Below, piece after piece: positions 1 to 9,358 of a stretch of 49,422 bases of DNA; position 1 is the first letter of the stretch; each line of letters opens with the position of its first letter. Origin of the DNA: Chloroflexota bacterium (lineage in GTDB: Bacteria > Chloroflexota > Anaerolineae > Anaerolineales > VGOW01); NCBI GenBank assembly GCA_016197225.1, contig JACPWC010000017.1, positions 1-49,422 of the forward strand. Direction: 5' to 3'. Position numbers and translations under genes: made by a program. The notes under the pieces are model-generated. The model was not told the DNA's origin, searched no databases, and saw nothing but the letters and a program-made list of their open reading frames with translations.

Positions 1-106
1 GGCTGATTTCGCCGTTCAGTAAGGCCGATAAACCGGTGGCGGTTGTCTGCCCGAAGGCGCTAATCAGATAGTCGCTGTATAAATCAAGCAATTTTTCATT
101 CTTCAT
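1..106 (-). CDS. Transposase, N-terminal fragment (runs off window)
   Basis: This frame starts at an ATG at 106 and stays open to the left edge, giving 35 residues that begin MKNEKLLDLYSDYLISAFGQ and continue with TTATGLSALLNGEIS. From memory, this opening (LYSDYLI, then TTATGLS, then LLNGEIS) is typical of a DDE transposase family found in many environmental bacteria. I cannot assign the IS family from so little. It would catalyse movement of its own element. It begins only 40 bp after the tpiA stop codon, so the element sits right behind that gene. No clear Shine-Dalgarno sequence is visible. The rest of the gene and the far IS end lie outside the window. Confidence 0.65.
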   Translation of the reverse strand, partial: MKNEKLLDLYSDYLISAFGQTTATGLSALLNGEIS

Positions 107-145
107 CCGCCAAGTTTACGCTGTTTTTGCGTAAGGTGAGTTACA

Positions 146-925
146 TCACAAATCAAGAGCCTTGGCCCTAATAGCCGCCTCGACAATCGCCTGAAAGTCG
201 GCGGGCTTAAGGCTGGCCCCGCCCACCAGCGCGCCATCAATGTCGGGCTGAGCCATGAACTCGGCGATGTTGGCGGGTGTGACACTGCCGCCGTATTGCA
301 CACGCAGGCCGTCGGCGACGGCGGAACCGAAGAGGTCGGCGACCACGCCGCGAATGTTGAGGCCGATGACGGCGTTGGCCCCGGCCCCGGTGGCGGCCTT
401 GCCCGTTCCAATCGCCCACACCGGCTCGTAAGCAATCACCGTCTTCGCCGCTTGCTCGGCAGTCAGGCCATCATACGCGCCGCGCACTTGCCGTGCCACG
501 ACAGCGCCGGTCTGCCCGGCCTCATACTCAGCCAACAGTTCGCCAACGCAAATGATGGGCGTGAGATTGTGGGCCAGCGCCGCCTTCACCTTCTTGTTCA
601 CCGTCTCGTCCGTCTCGCCAAAATATTGCCGCCGCTCGGAGTGGCCGATGATGACGTGAGTACACCAGCCAGCCAGCATTGGCGCTGACACTTCGCCGGT
701 GAACGCGCCGGACTTTTCCCAGTGCACGTCTTGCGCGCCCAGCCCCAGCCGCGTGCCACGAGTGGCGGCTTGCACAGCAGGCAGGGACACAAAGGGCGGG
801 CACAACACCACCTCGGCGGCGGCCACGTTGCCCAGCGTAGCGGCAAACGAGGCGGCCAGTTCAGCCGCCTCGACAGGAGTCTTATTCATCTTCCAGTTAC
901 CGGCAAGAATAGGGATGCGAGTCAA
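146..925 (-). CDS. tpiA: Triosephosphate isomerase
   Basis: This gene encodes cytoplasmic triosephosphate isomerase, which interconverts dihydroxyacetone phosphate and glyceraldehyde 3-phosphate in glycolysis and gluconeogenesis. The 259 residues match the usual length. The NWKMNK motif holds the substrate lysine (K12), IIGHSERR near residue 95 holds the catalytic histidine, [10 protein letters not shown] near 167 holds the catalytic glutamate and flexible loop 6, and YGGSVTP near 215 binds phosphate. The start is a TTG at 925, because the next methionine lies after the essential NWK motif, and an AAAGGA sequence lies 11 bases upstream. The TTG overlaps the TGA of the upstream kinase gene by a few bases, so the two are translationally coupled. 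A transposase gene follows directly downstream. Confidence 0.97.
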   Translation of the reverse strand: MTRIPILAGNWKMNKTPVEAAELAASFAATLGNVAAAEVVLCPPFVSLPAVQAATRGTRLGLGAQDVHWEKSGAFTGEVSAPMLAGWCTHVIIGHSERRQYFGETDETVNKKVKAALAHNLTPIICVGELLAEYEAGQTGAVVARQVRGAYDGLTAEQAAKTVIAYEPVWAIGTGKAATGAGANAVIGLNIRGVVADLFGSAVADGLRVQYGGSVTPANIAEFMAQPDIDGALVGGASLKPADFQAIVEAAIRAKALDL

Positions 926-2736
926 GGGGCAGGAGTTCCTTTCAGGTGATTGATGCGATCTTCAGCGCGGCGGCGCAAAAACTCGGGGGCCTTCGGGTCA
1001 TCCACGACCTTTTGCAGTTCGGCGATGGCCTCGTCAATTCGGCCCTCTGCCGCCAGAAGTTCGCCGCTGATCAAATGGGTAGTCGGAGAATCCGGCGCAT
1101 CGCGCCGCGTCTCTTCAACCAGCTTCCTGGCTTTCACCGGCTGGCCGTGAAGGATGTAATACTCAGCCAGCGCCGCTTTGGGCGCGATCTCTTTGGGGAA
1201 CGTCGCCACATAAGTCAGCAGAGTCGGCTCGGCATGGTCAAGCGGCGCAGAGCGATCCAACTGTGGCCCGACCAGTAGCCACAACTCTCTGCTATCGCGA
1301 TTCTGTTCAAGGCCGGGCAGGAGCACGTTGAGCAGGAACACCGGATCATCGCGCACAAAAGGGCGCTGAAAAATATCATTGTAGGTTTTGGGATCGTACT
1401 GGCTCAACTCGGCGGCAGTTTGAAATTCACGGGTCGCGTCCTGAGTGAGCTTTTCTTCGTAGTAGGCCTGACCCAGATCGAGATGCAGGCCGACATCATT
1501 CGGGTTGGCGGCTACAGCATTTAAGAGTTGAAGCAGACGATCATTGTCCGGCGGAATATGTGTCGGTGGAGGCTCGGTAACGGGAACACTTGTGGGCGAC
1601 AGAGCGTCCGTCGCCGGCGGGGGCGGCGGTTGGGTGATCAGGGCCGCCTGAGTCGGCAACTGATTCCGGTTTCGCAGAATGCGCGGCACGATCAACATCG
1701 CCCCGATTCCGAGAACGGCCAACATGGCAACCGCGACGACGATCCAAACCCAGGCATTGCTTTTTTGCGCCGGGGTGGCTGGTGGTGAATCAGGTTTGGC
1801 CGTCGCCACAACCGTCGGCGCGGCGGTGGGCGCGCGCCGGGTGGCGGTGCTGGACGCCGACACCGGCCCGGAGGGGGGCGCAGGAGTCGGGGCAACCGGC
1901 GCGCCGCCTGCTCCTTCAAGCGCCTGATGAAACGCCGTCACCAGCGCCGAGGCGTCCGAGAATCGATCATCACGCTCTTTCGCCAGCGCCTTAAGCAGAA
2001 TACGTTCTACCGGCTCTGGCACGCTGGGGTTGACGGAGCTGGGCAATGGCAGGGGCGTGTAAATGTGATCGTGGATGATGGCAAAGGGCGTGTCGCCGCT
2101 GTAGGGCACACGCCCGACAATCATCTCGTATAACAAAACGCCAAACGAATAAATGTCGGTGCGCCCGTCGAGGTCGCTCACGCCTTTGGCCTGTTCCGGC
2201 GAGATGTAGTTGGGCGTGCCCAGCATCGTGTCCTGCGAGAGGGTGCTCTCGCCTGCCCCGGCAATGCGGGCCAGGCCGAAGTCGGAAAGATAGTATTGGC
2301 CGTCGGGGGTGATGATGACGTTGGAGGGTTTGATGTCGCGATGCAGGACGCCCTGCTTGTGGGCGTAAGCCAGTCCGGCGCCGACGGCGTCCACCACTTT
2401 GAGAATTTCGTCGCTGGAGGGCGCGCCGTTCGCCATTCGCGCTTTCAGCGTGTCGCCTTCCACGTACTTCATCACCAAATACGGCTGGCCCTGGTGCTCG
2501 GCGAAGTCGTAGATCGGCACGATGTTGGGATGCTCAAGTTTAGCCAGCACCCGCGCTTCGCGCTGGAAGCGAGCCAGGAAGGTGGGGTCTTCTTTGAAGG
2601 CGGTGTGCATCACTTTGATCGCCACGTAGCGATCCAGGCTGGCATGGTAGGCCTTGTACACGGTCGCCATGCCGCCCTGCCCCAGTTGGGCCATCACGCG
2701 ATAGGGGCCAACGTTTTCGCCAATGCTGAGAGTCAT
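922..2736 (-). CDS. PknB-type transmembrane Ser/Thr protein kinase with TPR-like outer domain
   Basis: This is a Hanks-type serine/threonine kinase. The kinase domain fills about residues 10-270, with the glycine loop [12 protein letters not shown], the VAIK lysine near residue 41, the catalytic loop LHRDIKPSN near 133, SDFGLA near 152 and the activation-segment motif TPNYISPEQ. An alanine/proline-rich linker follows (about 280-330), then one transmembrane helix (about 332-354) and an outer region of roughly 200 residues with TPR-like helices such as [14 protein letters not shown]. This predicts an intracellular kinase with an extracytoplasmic sensing or docking domain. It lacks PASTA repeats, unlike classical PknB. 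Its stop overlaps the tpiA start, so it probably shares a transcript with tpiA. The substrate cannot be read from sequence. Confidence 0.95.
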   Translation of the reverse strand: MTLSIGENVGPYRVMAQLGQGGMATVYKAYHASLDRYVAIKVMHTAFKEDPTFLARFQREARVLAKLEHPNIVPIYDFAEHQGQPYLVMKYVEGDTLKARMANGAPSSDEILKVVDAVGAGLAYAHKQGVLHRDIKPSNVIITPDGQYYLSDFGLARIAGAGESTLSQDTMLGTPNYISPEQAKGVSDLDGRTDIYSFGVLLYEMIVGRVPYSGDTPFAIIHDHIYTPLPLPSSVNPSVPEPVERILLKALAKERDDRFSDASALVTAFHQALEGAGGAPVAPTPAPPSGPVSASSTATRRAPTAAPTVVATAKPDSPPATPAQKSNAWVWIVVAVAMLAVLGIGAMLIVPRILRNRNQLPTQAALITQPPPPPATDALSPTSVPVTEPPPTHIPPDNDRLLQLLNAVAANPNDVGLHLDLGQAYYEEKLTQDATREFQTAAELSQYDPKTYNDIFQRPFVRDDPVFLLNVLLPGLEQNRDSRELWLLVGPQLDRSAPLDHAEPTLLTYVATFPKEIAPKAALAEYYILHGQPVKARKLVEETRRDAPDSPTTHLISGELLAAEGRIDEAIAELQKVVDDPKAPEFLRRRAEDRINHLKGTPAP

Positions 2737-2834
2737 CTGTCTTTATCCCATTCAGCTGATTGAGAAATATGCAAGCGAGATTATAGCCCAAATCGTGGCT
2801 GGCGCTTCAGCGGCATGGTTGAATTTGGCGTAAA

Positions 2835-2871
2835 AAAAGAGAACAGATGCAATTGGCATCTGTTCTCTTTT
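2835..2871 (-). terminator. Intrinsic terminator of the ASH-domain gene
   Basis: Perfect 16-bp arms (2835-2850 and 2856-2871) flank the loop AATTG. On the minus strand the stem runs into a stretch of T residues (complement of the A run at 2832-2838), which is the form of a rho-independent terminator. It lies about 95 bp after the stop of the 2965-7590 gene and before the kinase gene, so it separates the oxidase block from pknB-tpiA. Confidence 0.88.
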
Positions 2872-2889
2872 GGCATCACCGCTCGTCGG

Positions 2890-2936
2890 CCTGTTCCAAC
2901 CTGCCGGCTTGCAAGGCCGGACAGGTTAGGAACAGG
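2890..2936. repeat. Imperfect palindrome of the AACCTG...CAGGTT type
   Basis: The outer arms CCTGTTCC and GGAACAGG enclose AACCTG-CCGGC and GCCGG-ACAGGTT. A related perfect palindrome with the same AACCTG...CAGGTT edges and a CCGGG core occurs at 23656-23687. Each lies just after the stop codon of a giant minus-strand gene. They may be members of a small mobile palindromic repeat family or mRNA 3' end structures. Confidence 0.6.
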
Positions 2937-2964
2937 TCGCAGGAGGTGATCGTTTGTGTGTGGC

Positions 2965-5900
2965 TTACTTCCCCGTCCCCGACAACGCGACCGAGTGCGG
3001 TGACCCGGAGGCATTGCTGGTGATGACGAGCGTGCCGACAAAGTTAATCCGGGAGGTCGGAGCAAAGCGCACGTTCACGGTGCAGTTCTTCCCAGGCAGG
3101 ATCGCGGCGCCGCAGTTATGGCCGGCGACGGTGAACGTGGTTGAACCGCTAATCGTGAGACTTAGGATCGTGAGGTTCGCCGTTCCGGTATTCGTGATGT
3201 TGACCGACTTCGTCGAACTGCCGCCCAGGCCGGCGCTGAAGCTGAGTGAGGTTGGCGAGAGGCTCAGGCTGGCTTGTACGCCGGTGCCGGAGAGATTGAC
3301 GAGTTGCGGACTGGTCGGGGCGTCGTCAATCAGTTGGATCTGAGCCGTCCTTGCGCCGCCGGCAGTCGGGGCGAAGGCAACCTGCAGGGTGCAGGCGCCG
3401 CCGGGGATGACGGCCAGGACACAGTTGTTCGTGAGTTGGAAGTCGCCCGGATTTGCGCCGATCAGCGTCGCCGAGGCCACGTGGAGATCCGCGGTACCTG
3501 AGTTTGTGACTGTGACGTTCACTGAGGCGCTAACGGTGCCTACATTCTGGCTGGCGAAGGTCACACTTGTCGGGCTGAGAGTGACGGCGGGCAGGGCCAC
3601 GTTAATCGCCGTGCCGGAGAGCGCCACTGTGGCGGGCGAGTTCAGCCCGGAGTGAGCAACCGTGAGTGTGGCGGATTTAAGCTCAGACGGGTTCACGATT
3701 GCCTGCGGGGCAAAGCGGACGGTTACGGTACAAGATTGGTCCTGTCCGATCGCGCCCACTCCACAGGTTCCGCCGGTGACCTGGAAGTCACCTGCATTCG
3801 GGCCAGAGAGCGTTGGGACGAAGTTAGAAACACTGTCAGGTGAGACGTTCGTCAGTGTGACCGTCTGGTCTGGGCTGACGGAAAGCTCGTTCACATTGCC
3901 GAAGTCGAGGCTCGCCGGCGCACTCATGATCGGCCCGGCGAGTTTGCCCGAGACGGAGAACAAGTCGGTTCGCATGGCCGTGCCATCAATGGCGAAGTAG
4001 TTCGCCGGCTCGGTCTCGCCAACTACGATGTAGCGTGACCCGACGATGCGATGCAAGCTGATGGCGTCGCCGAGGTAGCCAGCGGGCGCTGCCGGGGCGA
4101 AGGCCGGGTCCCAGCGCAGGAGGCCGTTGTTCAGCACTGGGCTGGGGATCGGGGGATCAATGTCGGTTGTGCCGGCGTTGGCGGGGATGCCGCCAACTGT
4201 GTTGGTCAGGAAGGGGCCTACGATCCCGTACGGCGTGGTGAAGGTGTACGAGGTGTTCGCGCACAACCCGCGAGTTACGACGATGCGGATGCGAGCGAAG
4301 GTAATCTGCTGGCCGACTTCCGGGATGGCGCCGGCGAAGGAGCCTTCGAGCGCCATACGCAGGTGCGCAGTGCCGGGTGCTGTCGTGCCGCCACAACCGT
4401 CTGTGGGCACCAGGTCGGAGTCGGCGATCTGGTAGAAGAACTCGCTCGGGTAGTTGGTGGGGAAGACGAGCGGCAGCCCCGGGTCGAAGCCGGCGTCGGC
4501 GAGCACGATGCAGTTGGGATCGCTGGCGTTGAGGCACGGCTCGACGCGCACGCCATTGTCATCCTGGTACCAGTCGGCAAACCCGTCGGAGCGGATCGTA
4601 GCCGACACTGCAGGCGCGCCGGCGAAGCCGCGTCCGCTGACGGCGACGGTGGTCACTGCGCCGACGACGTTGCTCGGGATGTCGATTGTCCCGCTGGAGA
4701 GGCCGCCGACGGTGGGCGCGAAGCGCACCTTGATGGTGCAGGTCCCGTCAATGGCTACCGGGTCAATGCAGTTGTTCTCGAGCTGGAACTCTGCGCTGTT
4801 GACCGTGGGAAGGCCAACCACGAGCGGCTCCAGGCCGCCCAGGTTCGAGACCGTGATTGACATGGACTGGCTGACCTGGCCGGTGTGAAGATCGGTGAAG
4901 GCAAGTGAAGCCGGGCTGACCGAGATCGCCGGCCCGCTCGCGACGCGGCCAACGCCGTTCATCGTGATCCTGAAGCCGGTGTTGCGCCCGGTGTGGTTGA
5001 CGGTGATCCATGCGTCGCGGCTGCCGGCGGCGGTCGGAGCAAACAGCACGTTGAAGTTACAACTGGCGCCCGCGGCCAGGACCATCGTCCCGCCGAAGAA
5101 GGCGTTGTTACAGCCACCGTCGGGGATGAAGTCGCCGGCGTTGGGGCCGCCCAGAACCAGGCTGTTGATGGTCAGCGAGGTGATGCCCTCGTTGGTGAGC
5201 GTGATCTGCTCGTTGCCGCTAGCGACGCCCACTGTGTAAGGCGGGAAGGCCACACTGCTGGGGTTGGCCACGAGCGGGCCGTTGAGCTTGCCCATCACGG
5301 TGAAGAGCGTCGTCTGGCCGATCGTCACGCTCGCGCCGCCGACCGAAGTTGGGCCATCAATGCGGAAGAAGTTGTTGTTGACTGGACTGCCGGTGATGCG
5401 GTGCAGTGTTGCTGCGTCGCCGATGTAACCCGCAGGCGCGGCAGGGGCCACCGCCGGATCCCATTGCACAAAGCTGGCAAGAACCGGGCTTTGCAGAGCA
5501 TCGGCAAAGTTGCACAGGTCAGGCGCGACCGGGAAACAACCAATGTCAACGGTGCCGGCGGCCGGCTTGATGGAGCCTTGATCGTCGGTGGTCAGAAGCG
5601 TCTGCCCATAGGGATGGGTAAAGGTGTAGGTGGTGTCCGGGCACAAGCCGCCGCGCACCACGATGCGGACACGGCCAAAGACCATCTGCTCGCCGTCGGT
5701 CGGCGCAGGGTTGACGAAGGCCGCCTCCACTGCCGAGCGTATGAAGGCGCGTCCGGCCGGGATGGGCGGGTTGCTGTTCGCACATCCGGGGGTGGTGATG
5801 AGGTCCGAGTCCGCTACGGTGTAGAAGAACTCGGTGGGGAAGTTGGCGAACTCGGTCCTCCCCTGCAACGGCAGGGACGGGTCGTAGAACTCGTCAGCCA

Positions 5901-7590
5901 GCACGACGCAGAAGGGGTCGCTCGGGTCAATACACTCGCTGATGCGCAGGCCGTTCTCGTCCTGGTACCAGGTGGGGTAGCCGGTCGCCTGGTCAATCAC
6001 GGCGGAGACTGCGGCGATGCCGCCCGTGCCGATTGCGGTGAGGGTGATATCCACAGGCCCGCCGCTGACGTTTGCCACGAGATGCAGGACGGCGTTCAAT
6101 GGACCGTTGCCTGTGGGCCGCACGGCCACATTGATATCGCAGGTCTTGGCAGGCTGGACGACAACGTTCGTGCACTTGTCGGAGGTTTTCACAAACTGGG
6201 CCGCATCACCAGATTGAATGGTGTCCATGAAGGCGGCGCTCGAAATTTGCAACGGAGCTACGCCGGTGTTCTTCACCCGTACGCGCTGAGCGAGTGATTG
6301 AGTGCGAATGCGCACGCTGCCGAAGTTGAGTGACAGAGGCGTGGGGGTAAGGATGGCTTCATTTCCGGGGTTGGTGCCGGTGCCGGCCAGGGCCACAATG
6401 AACGGCGAGCGAATGCCATTATGCGTAATGCTCAAAGCGCCAGCCAGTTGTCCAACAACAGTTGGGTCGAATTGAACAGCGACGGCGCAAGATTCATCGC
6501 GGGCCAGGGCACGGCCAATACAAGCATTGGGATCGGTGGCGACGAAGCGCAGGGCCGGGGTGGCGGAGATGGCGCTGATGGTCAGCGGGTTGACGCCAAC
6601 ATTGGTCAGTGTCACAAGCCGGGCCGGGCTTAGGCCGGTGTTGATGTTCTGGCCGCCGAAGTCAACGAGAGCGGTGTTGGCGAGAACCGGGCCGGCTTCC
6701 CGGCCCATCACCGTGAACTGGTCAGAGCGCAACACCTCGCCAACAGCGTCAGAAATGGCGAAGTAATTGGCAAAGCCGGTGCCGGCTCCGCCGGGTTCAT
6801 AGGTTGCGCCGGTGATTGTGTGCAAGGTGATAGCGTCACCGAGGTAGCCGACAGGCGCGGCGGGAGCGACGGCGGGGTCCCAGCGCAGAAAGCTCTGGTT
6901 TACCGGGCCGCGCAGAGCAAGGGAGAAGTCACAAGTCTGGGGTGACACGGGCGCGCAACCGATATCCTGGGTTCCGTCAACCACCCGGGTTCCACCGAAT
7001 TCATTCGTGGTCAGCGTCATTGTGCCGAAGGGGTGTGTGAAGGTATACGCGGTATTCGGGCACAGGCCGCTGGTTATGCGGACGCGAACTCTTCCGAAGA
7101 CCATTTGCTCGTTATCCGCAGGCAGTCCATTGACGAACGCGCCCTCAACTGCGATGCGCAGGAAGGCTTTGCCGGGCCGGGTGCCATTACAGCCGGGCGT
7201 GGTGAGCTTGTCGGAGTCGATCACCGAGTAGAAGAACTCGTCGGGGAAGTTATCCGGCATGTCCATCGGGAGCGCCGGGTCGAACACGCCCGGGTTGGGC
7301 AAGACCACGCAGAACGGGTCATTGATATCCAGGCACGAGTCGAGACGTGTGCCTGTGGTGTCCTGATACCAATCCGGGAAGCCGAATTGGTTCAGGGTCG
7401 GCGACACCGCGGCTGGAGTCACTGCGGCGAACGCCGGAGCGGCGAGCGCTGCTGTGGCATTAAACTGAGCCAGGCTAAAGAGCATCGCCGCGACCGTCAA
7501 CACAAGCATTGAACGGTGTATAACTGGTTTGGTTTGCCGGTAAGTCCTTTTGGAAATAATGGCAAGCCGTTGGCAGAAATTAACTATCAT
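2965..7590 (-). CDS. Large secreted protein with three WYQD modules and many ASH (choice-of-anchor D) domains
   Basis: A 1541-residue exported protein of unknown function. I place the start at the ATG at 7590, not 7599: an AGAGGA sequence is then 8 bases upstream, and the N-terminus aligns with that of the heme peroxidase at 36144 (both contain IS-K/R-K/R-TYRQ-T/V-KP before the hydrophobic segment). A signal peptide ends near an ALAAP site. Three homologous modules of about 220 residues begin near 63, 530 and 993, each opening with a WYQD-xx-G-x-R motif, a Cys, DPxC(I/V)VL, then FDPxLP and EFFY, and ending near WDPA-APAAP-GY-GDA. Between and after them are roughly eight ASH/choice-of-anchor D beta-sandwiches (LxFGxVxxG...SxTVxNxG and CTVxVxFAPTxxG patterns). 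No catalytic motif was recognised. It may be a surface or matrix scaffold. It is transcribed from promoter A and ends at the terminator at 2835-2871. Confidence 0.92.
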   Translation of the reverse strand: MIVNFCQRLAIISKRTYRQTKPVIHRSMLVLTVAAMLFSLAQFNATAALAAPAFAAVTPAAVSPTLNQFGFPDWYQDTTGTRLDSCLDINDPFCVVLPNPGVFDPALPMDMPDNFPDEFFYSVIDSDKLTTPGCNGTRPGKAFLRIAVEGAFVNGLPADNEQMVFGRVRVRITSGLCPNTAYTFTHPFGTMTLTTNEFGGTRVVDGTQDIGCAPVSPQTCDFSLALRGPVNQSFLRWDPAVAPAAPVGYLGDAITLHTITGATYEPGGAGTGFANYFAISDAVGEVLRSDQFTVMGREAGPVLANTALVDFGGQNINTGLSPARLVTLTNVGVNPLTISAISATPALRFVATDPNACIGRALARDESCAVAVQFDPTVVGQLAGALSITHNGIRSPFIVALAGTGTNPGNEAILTPTPLSLNFGSVRIRTQSLAQRVRVKNTGVAPLQISSAAFMDTIQSGDAAQFVKTSDKCTNVVVQPAKTCDINVAVRPTGNGPLNAVLHLVANVSGGPVDITLTAIGTGGIAAVSAVIDQATGYPTWYQDENGLRISECIDPSDPFCVVLADEFYDPSLPLQGRTEFANFPTEFFYTVADSDLITTPGCANSNPPIPAGRAFIRSAVEAAFVNPAPTDGEQMVFGRVRIVVRGGLCPDTTYTFTHPYGQTLLTTDDQGSIKPAAGTVDIGCFPVAPDLCNFADALQSPVLASFVQWDPAVAPAAPAGYIGDAATLHRITGSPVNNNFFRIDGPTSVGGASVTIGQTTLFTVMGKLNGPLVANPSSVAFPPYTVGVASGNEQITLTNEGITSLTINSLVLGGPNAGDFIPDGGCNNAFFGGTMVLAAGASCNFNVLFAPTAAGSRDAWITVNHTGRNTGFRITMNGVGRVASGPAISVSPASLAFTDLHTGQVSQSMSITVSNLGGLEPLVVGLPTVNSAEFQLENNCIDPVAIDGTCTIKVRFAPTVGGLSSGTIDIPSNVVGAVTTVAVSGRGFAGAPAVSATIRSDGFADWYQDDNGVRVEPCLNASDPNCIVLADAGFDPGLPLVFPTNYPSEFFYQIADSDLVPTDGCGGTTAPGTAHLRMALEGSFAGAIPEVGQQITFARIRIVVTRGLCANTSYTFTTPYGIVGPFLTNTVGGIPANAGTTDIDPPIPSPVLNNGLLRWDPAFAPAAPAGYLGDAISLHRIVGSRYIVVGETEPANYFAIDGTAMRTDLFSVSGKLAGPIMSAPASLDFGNVNELSVSPDQTVTLTNVSPDSVSNFVPTLSGPNAGDFQVTGGTCGVGAIGQDQSCTVTVRFAPQAIVNPSELKSATLTVAHSGLNSPATVALSGTAINVALPAVTLSPTSVTFASQNVGTVSASVNVTVTNSGTADLHVASATLIGANPGDFQLTNNCVLAVIPGGACTLQVAFAPTAGGARTAQIQLIDDAPTSPQLVNLSGTGVQASLSLSPTSLSFSAGLGGSSTKSVNITNTGTANLTILSLTISGSTTFTVAGHNCGAAILPGKNCTVNVRFAPTSRINFVGTLVITSNASGSPHSVALSGTGK

Positions 7591-8007
7591 GTCTTTCATC
7601 CTCTCTTCCCAAAGATTGGGGTTTGCTGTCTGGCCCCAGGCTCAACTGAATCCCCCGATTCTCTAAAACGGACATAGTTGAGCTAATAGCTCGTGAATAA
7701 CAATACCAAAATACGAACCGCCACATAATGAGCAATGGTCTCAGGTTGAATCTTGACTTTAGTCAATGCCGTCCGGCTTTTGACGTAGACAATTTTGGCT
7801 ATAAGCGGTGAGGCTAAATTCCGACGCCAAAACCCCCTGGAGCAATACCGCCTCAGTTTTGGGGGCCTTATTTCCGTCCAGGGGAACGCCAATGCCGGCC
7901 TTGCCCAGCGATTATCTTGCGGGTTCGCCGTACCTGTTACTAATCGGCTTCAATCTGGCCGATCAGCAGGCGCGCGCCGTTTTCGCCAAGCGTTACGCCT
8001 GGCAACT
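7591..8007. other. Intergenic region between the ASH gene and the SCO gene
   Basis: This 417-bp stretch holds a leader of about 100 bases for the 7590 gene, regulon promoter A (7700-7784), a weak 7-bp inverted repeat (7834-7840 with 7878-7884) and a doubtful 39-codon plus-strand frame (7892-8011). I see no strong terminator for the SCO operon that ends at 8008. Confidence 0.6.
7700..7784 (-). promoter_or_regulatory. Regulon promoter A, upstream of the ASH-domain gene
   Basis: Read on the minus strand it contains, in order: a far box (complement of GGCTTTTGAC, 7775-7784), a near box (GACTAAAGTC, 7755-7764) starting exactly 20 bp away, a 14-bp gap, GACCATTGCT (7731-7740), a -35-like TTATGT (7723-7728), a 17-bp spacer and an extended -10 TGGTATTGT (7700-7708). 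The same elements with the same spacing occur at promoters B, C and D. The weak -35 and the upstream dyads suggest activator-dependent transcription. Confidence 0.8.
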
Positions 8008-8011
8008 TTAA
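7892..8011 (+). CDS. Possible 39-aa small ORF, uncertain
   Basis: An ATG at 7892 is preceded by AGGGGA at a spacing of six bases and opens a frame of 39 codons ending at a TAA at 8011, converging on the end of the SCO gene. The product begins MPALPSDYLAG and ends KRYAWQL. I do not recognise it. A TTGACG and a TATAAG lie upstream but only 14 bp apart, which is too close for a normal promoter. It could be a remnant of a longer gene or chance. Confidence 0.2.
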   Translation: MPALPSDYLAGSPYLLLIGFNLADQQARAVFAKRYAWQL

Positions 8012-8586
8012 TTCTCTGCCAGCAGAACTTCTAGATCAGCTGCAATATCATCGGATGATGTGTCGGGCGAAAAGATTTCACGCAGATCGCCTTTCTTATC
8101 TACTACATAGGTGAAGCTTGAGTGCGTGCCAAAACCATCCAGAACCGCTACTCCGTAATCCTGCCAGGCCTTCGCTAATTCATTGGGCGTGCCGAGTAAA
8201 CCAAGAAATGCCGGGTTGAATTTCTCCATGAACTCTTTCATTGATTGGGGCGTATCATTCGCAGGATCGGTGCTGACCATTACAACGATTACATCTTTTG
8301 AGGCGTCGCCGACCGTCTCAAGAGCTTGCTTTATTATGGCCATTGTCGCAGGACATTCAGCAACACAGTTTGAAAAGCCGAAAAAGATCAGTGTGACTTT
8401 GCCGCGAAATTGGCTAAGTTGAAAAGGCTGTCCATTATGATCGGTCAAATTAATATCAGCGGCAGTGACAGTTGGCGAAACGACAGCGCCCTTGAGGGAA
8501 GGTTTTAGCGCCGAGCAGGATGCGGTTGCAATGATCAGGAGTATTGCCAGCGCTGTAATTCTGAATGGAAAAACACGAGGATGCAT
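8008..8586 (-). CDS. SCO1/SenC-type copper chaperone, lipoprotein
   Basis: A 192-residue thioredoxin-fold protein of the SCO1/SenC/PrrC family, which delivers copper to oxidases or acts as a thiol reductase outside the membrane. An N-terminal hydrophobic stretch ends in a lipobox-like TASC, so it is probably a lipoprotein. The copper-binding cysteines are in NCVAECP (CxxxC) and the conserved distal histidine is in GTHSSFTYVVD. The start is the ATG at 8586, five bases after AGAAGG; a TTG five codons earlier is less likely. It follows the membrane protein at 8625 by 38 bp and closes the operon containing two MCO genes, which suggests it loads their copper sites. Confidence 0.93.
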   Translation of the reverse strand: MHPRVFPFRITALAILLIIATASCSALKPSLKGAVVSPTVTAADINLTDHNGQPFQLSQFRGKVTLIFFGFSNCVAECPATMAIIKQALETVGDASKDVIVVMVSTDPANDTPQSMKEFMEKFNPAFLGLLGTPNELAKAWQDYGVAVLDGFGTHSSFTYVVDKKGDLREIFSPDTSSDDIAADLEVLLAEN

Positions 8587-8624
8587 GGAACCTTCTAACA
8601 AGACTGTGATTGAAATTATCCTGT

Positions 8625-9209
8625 CTAGCTGACGCCAACTCGCCCCATCTTATGGTCAAAAACAATTTTGCCTCTTACAAACCCTTCCAAAATTATTATC
8701 ACAAGAATGGTGATCGTCAGGTTAGCCAGCGCCAGATTGAATCCATCCTGCAGTAAGATATGAAACCGGAATGCTTGAGTACTTGGAAATATCCCCTGCA
8801 GAATACTCAACAACAGATTGCCATCCGGGTAAAGACTGCGGCAAATGCTTGCCAAAAAGGCGAATTCAGTGCCAATGCCGGTCTGAAAAATCTTGCCGGC
8901 TTCCATCAGGATGATGGCGAAAGAGGTCGCTCCCCCCAGAATGGCGGCTGTCAACATAGACTGCGCTGAGGGAGACATTCGCCCGCCGAAGCGATCAATG
9001 AGCCATTGGCTGAGCGCGATGCCGATCCAAATCGCCAGCGCAACAGGGATCAGAACGAACATCGAATCGCGCAACCAATTCGAAACAGGCGGAAAATTAA
9101 TCGGACTGCGACTGTAGGCAAATTGGTGCCACTCGTTGAGCCACACAATACCGCCACAGGCAATCAAAACTGCGAGCACGGATTTCTTGGGTAACGTGTC
9201 AAGTATCAT
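8625..9209 (-). CDS. Four-helix membrane protein related to the N-terminal anchor of the 1882-aa MCO
   Basis: A 194-residue integral membrane protein with about four hydrophobic helices (roughly residues 8-25, 45-70, 81-105, 150-182). The open frame extends to 9377, but its first 56 codons translate a dispersed CACGAAG repeat and a GC-rich palindrome, so I start at the ATG at 9209 with GGAAG upstream. It shares recognisable motifs with the N-terminal membrane domain of the MCO at 23775-29423: an NWLRDSM or HWLRDSM motif followed by a proline-containing helix, and LAN(L)-x-I near the last helix. It therefore looks like the same anchor or electron/copper-transfer module encoded as a separate protein. 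It lies between the Tat-exported MCO and SCO, and may tether or serve that MCO. No known domain name was recognised. Confidence 0.8.
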   Translation of the reverse strand: MILDTLPKKSVLAVLIACGGIVWLNEWHQFAYSRSPINFPPVSNWLRDSMFVLIPVALAIWIGIALSQWLIDRFGGRMSPSAQSMLTAAILGGATSFAIILMEAGKIFQTGIGTEFAFLASICRSLYPDGNLLLSILQGIFPSTQAFRFHILLQDGFNLALANLTITILVIIILEGFVRGKIVFDHKMGRVGVS

Positions 9210-9232
9210 AGCGCGGCTTCCAGCCGCAACCA
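9210..9232. repeat. Short dispersed palindrome GGTTGCGGCTGGAAGCCG, copy 1
   Basis: The minus strand reads GGTTGCGGCTGGAAGCCGCG just before the 194-aa gene. A nearly identical copy in the other orientation lies at 37178-37199. GCGGCT/AGCCGC form a small hairpin. In this copy the GGAAG of the repeat appears to serve as the ribosome-binding site of the downstream gene. Confidence 0.6.
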
Positions 9233-9237
9233 AAAAT

Positions 9238-9309
9238 GATCCACGAAGAGCACGAAGTTTCACGAAGGATTCTTTAGTGTCGCGAAGCGTTCGTGCGACT
9301 TCGTGGATC
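9238..9309. repeat. CACGAAG word repeat bounded by an 11-bp inverted repeat
   Basis: The 72-bp element starts GATCCACGAAG and ends CTTCGTGGATC, and contains several CACGAAG or GCGAAG words inside. It fills the gap between the Tat-MCO stop (9359) and the next gene start (9209). Its translation creates a spurious N-terminal extension for the downstream gene. Confidence 0.7.
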
Positions 9310-9358
9310 AACTTCTTCGCCTCCCGATACATGAAACAAATAACACCCTGACCGGCGC

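Noticed and set aside
4993-6297. 434-codon plus-strand frame
   Set aside because: Antisense shadow of the ASH/WYQD gene; rich in G, V, A, R and H without domain features.
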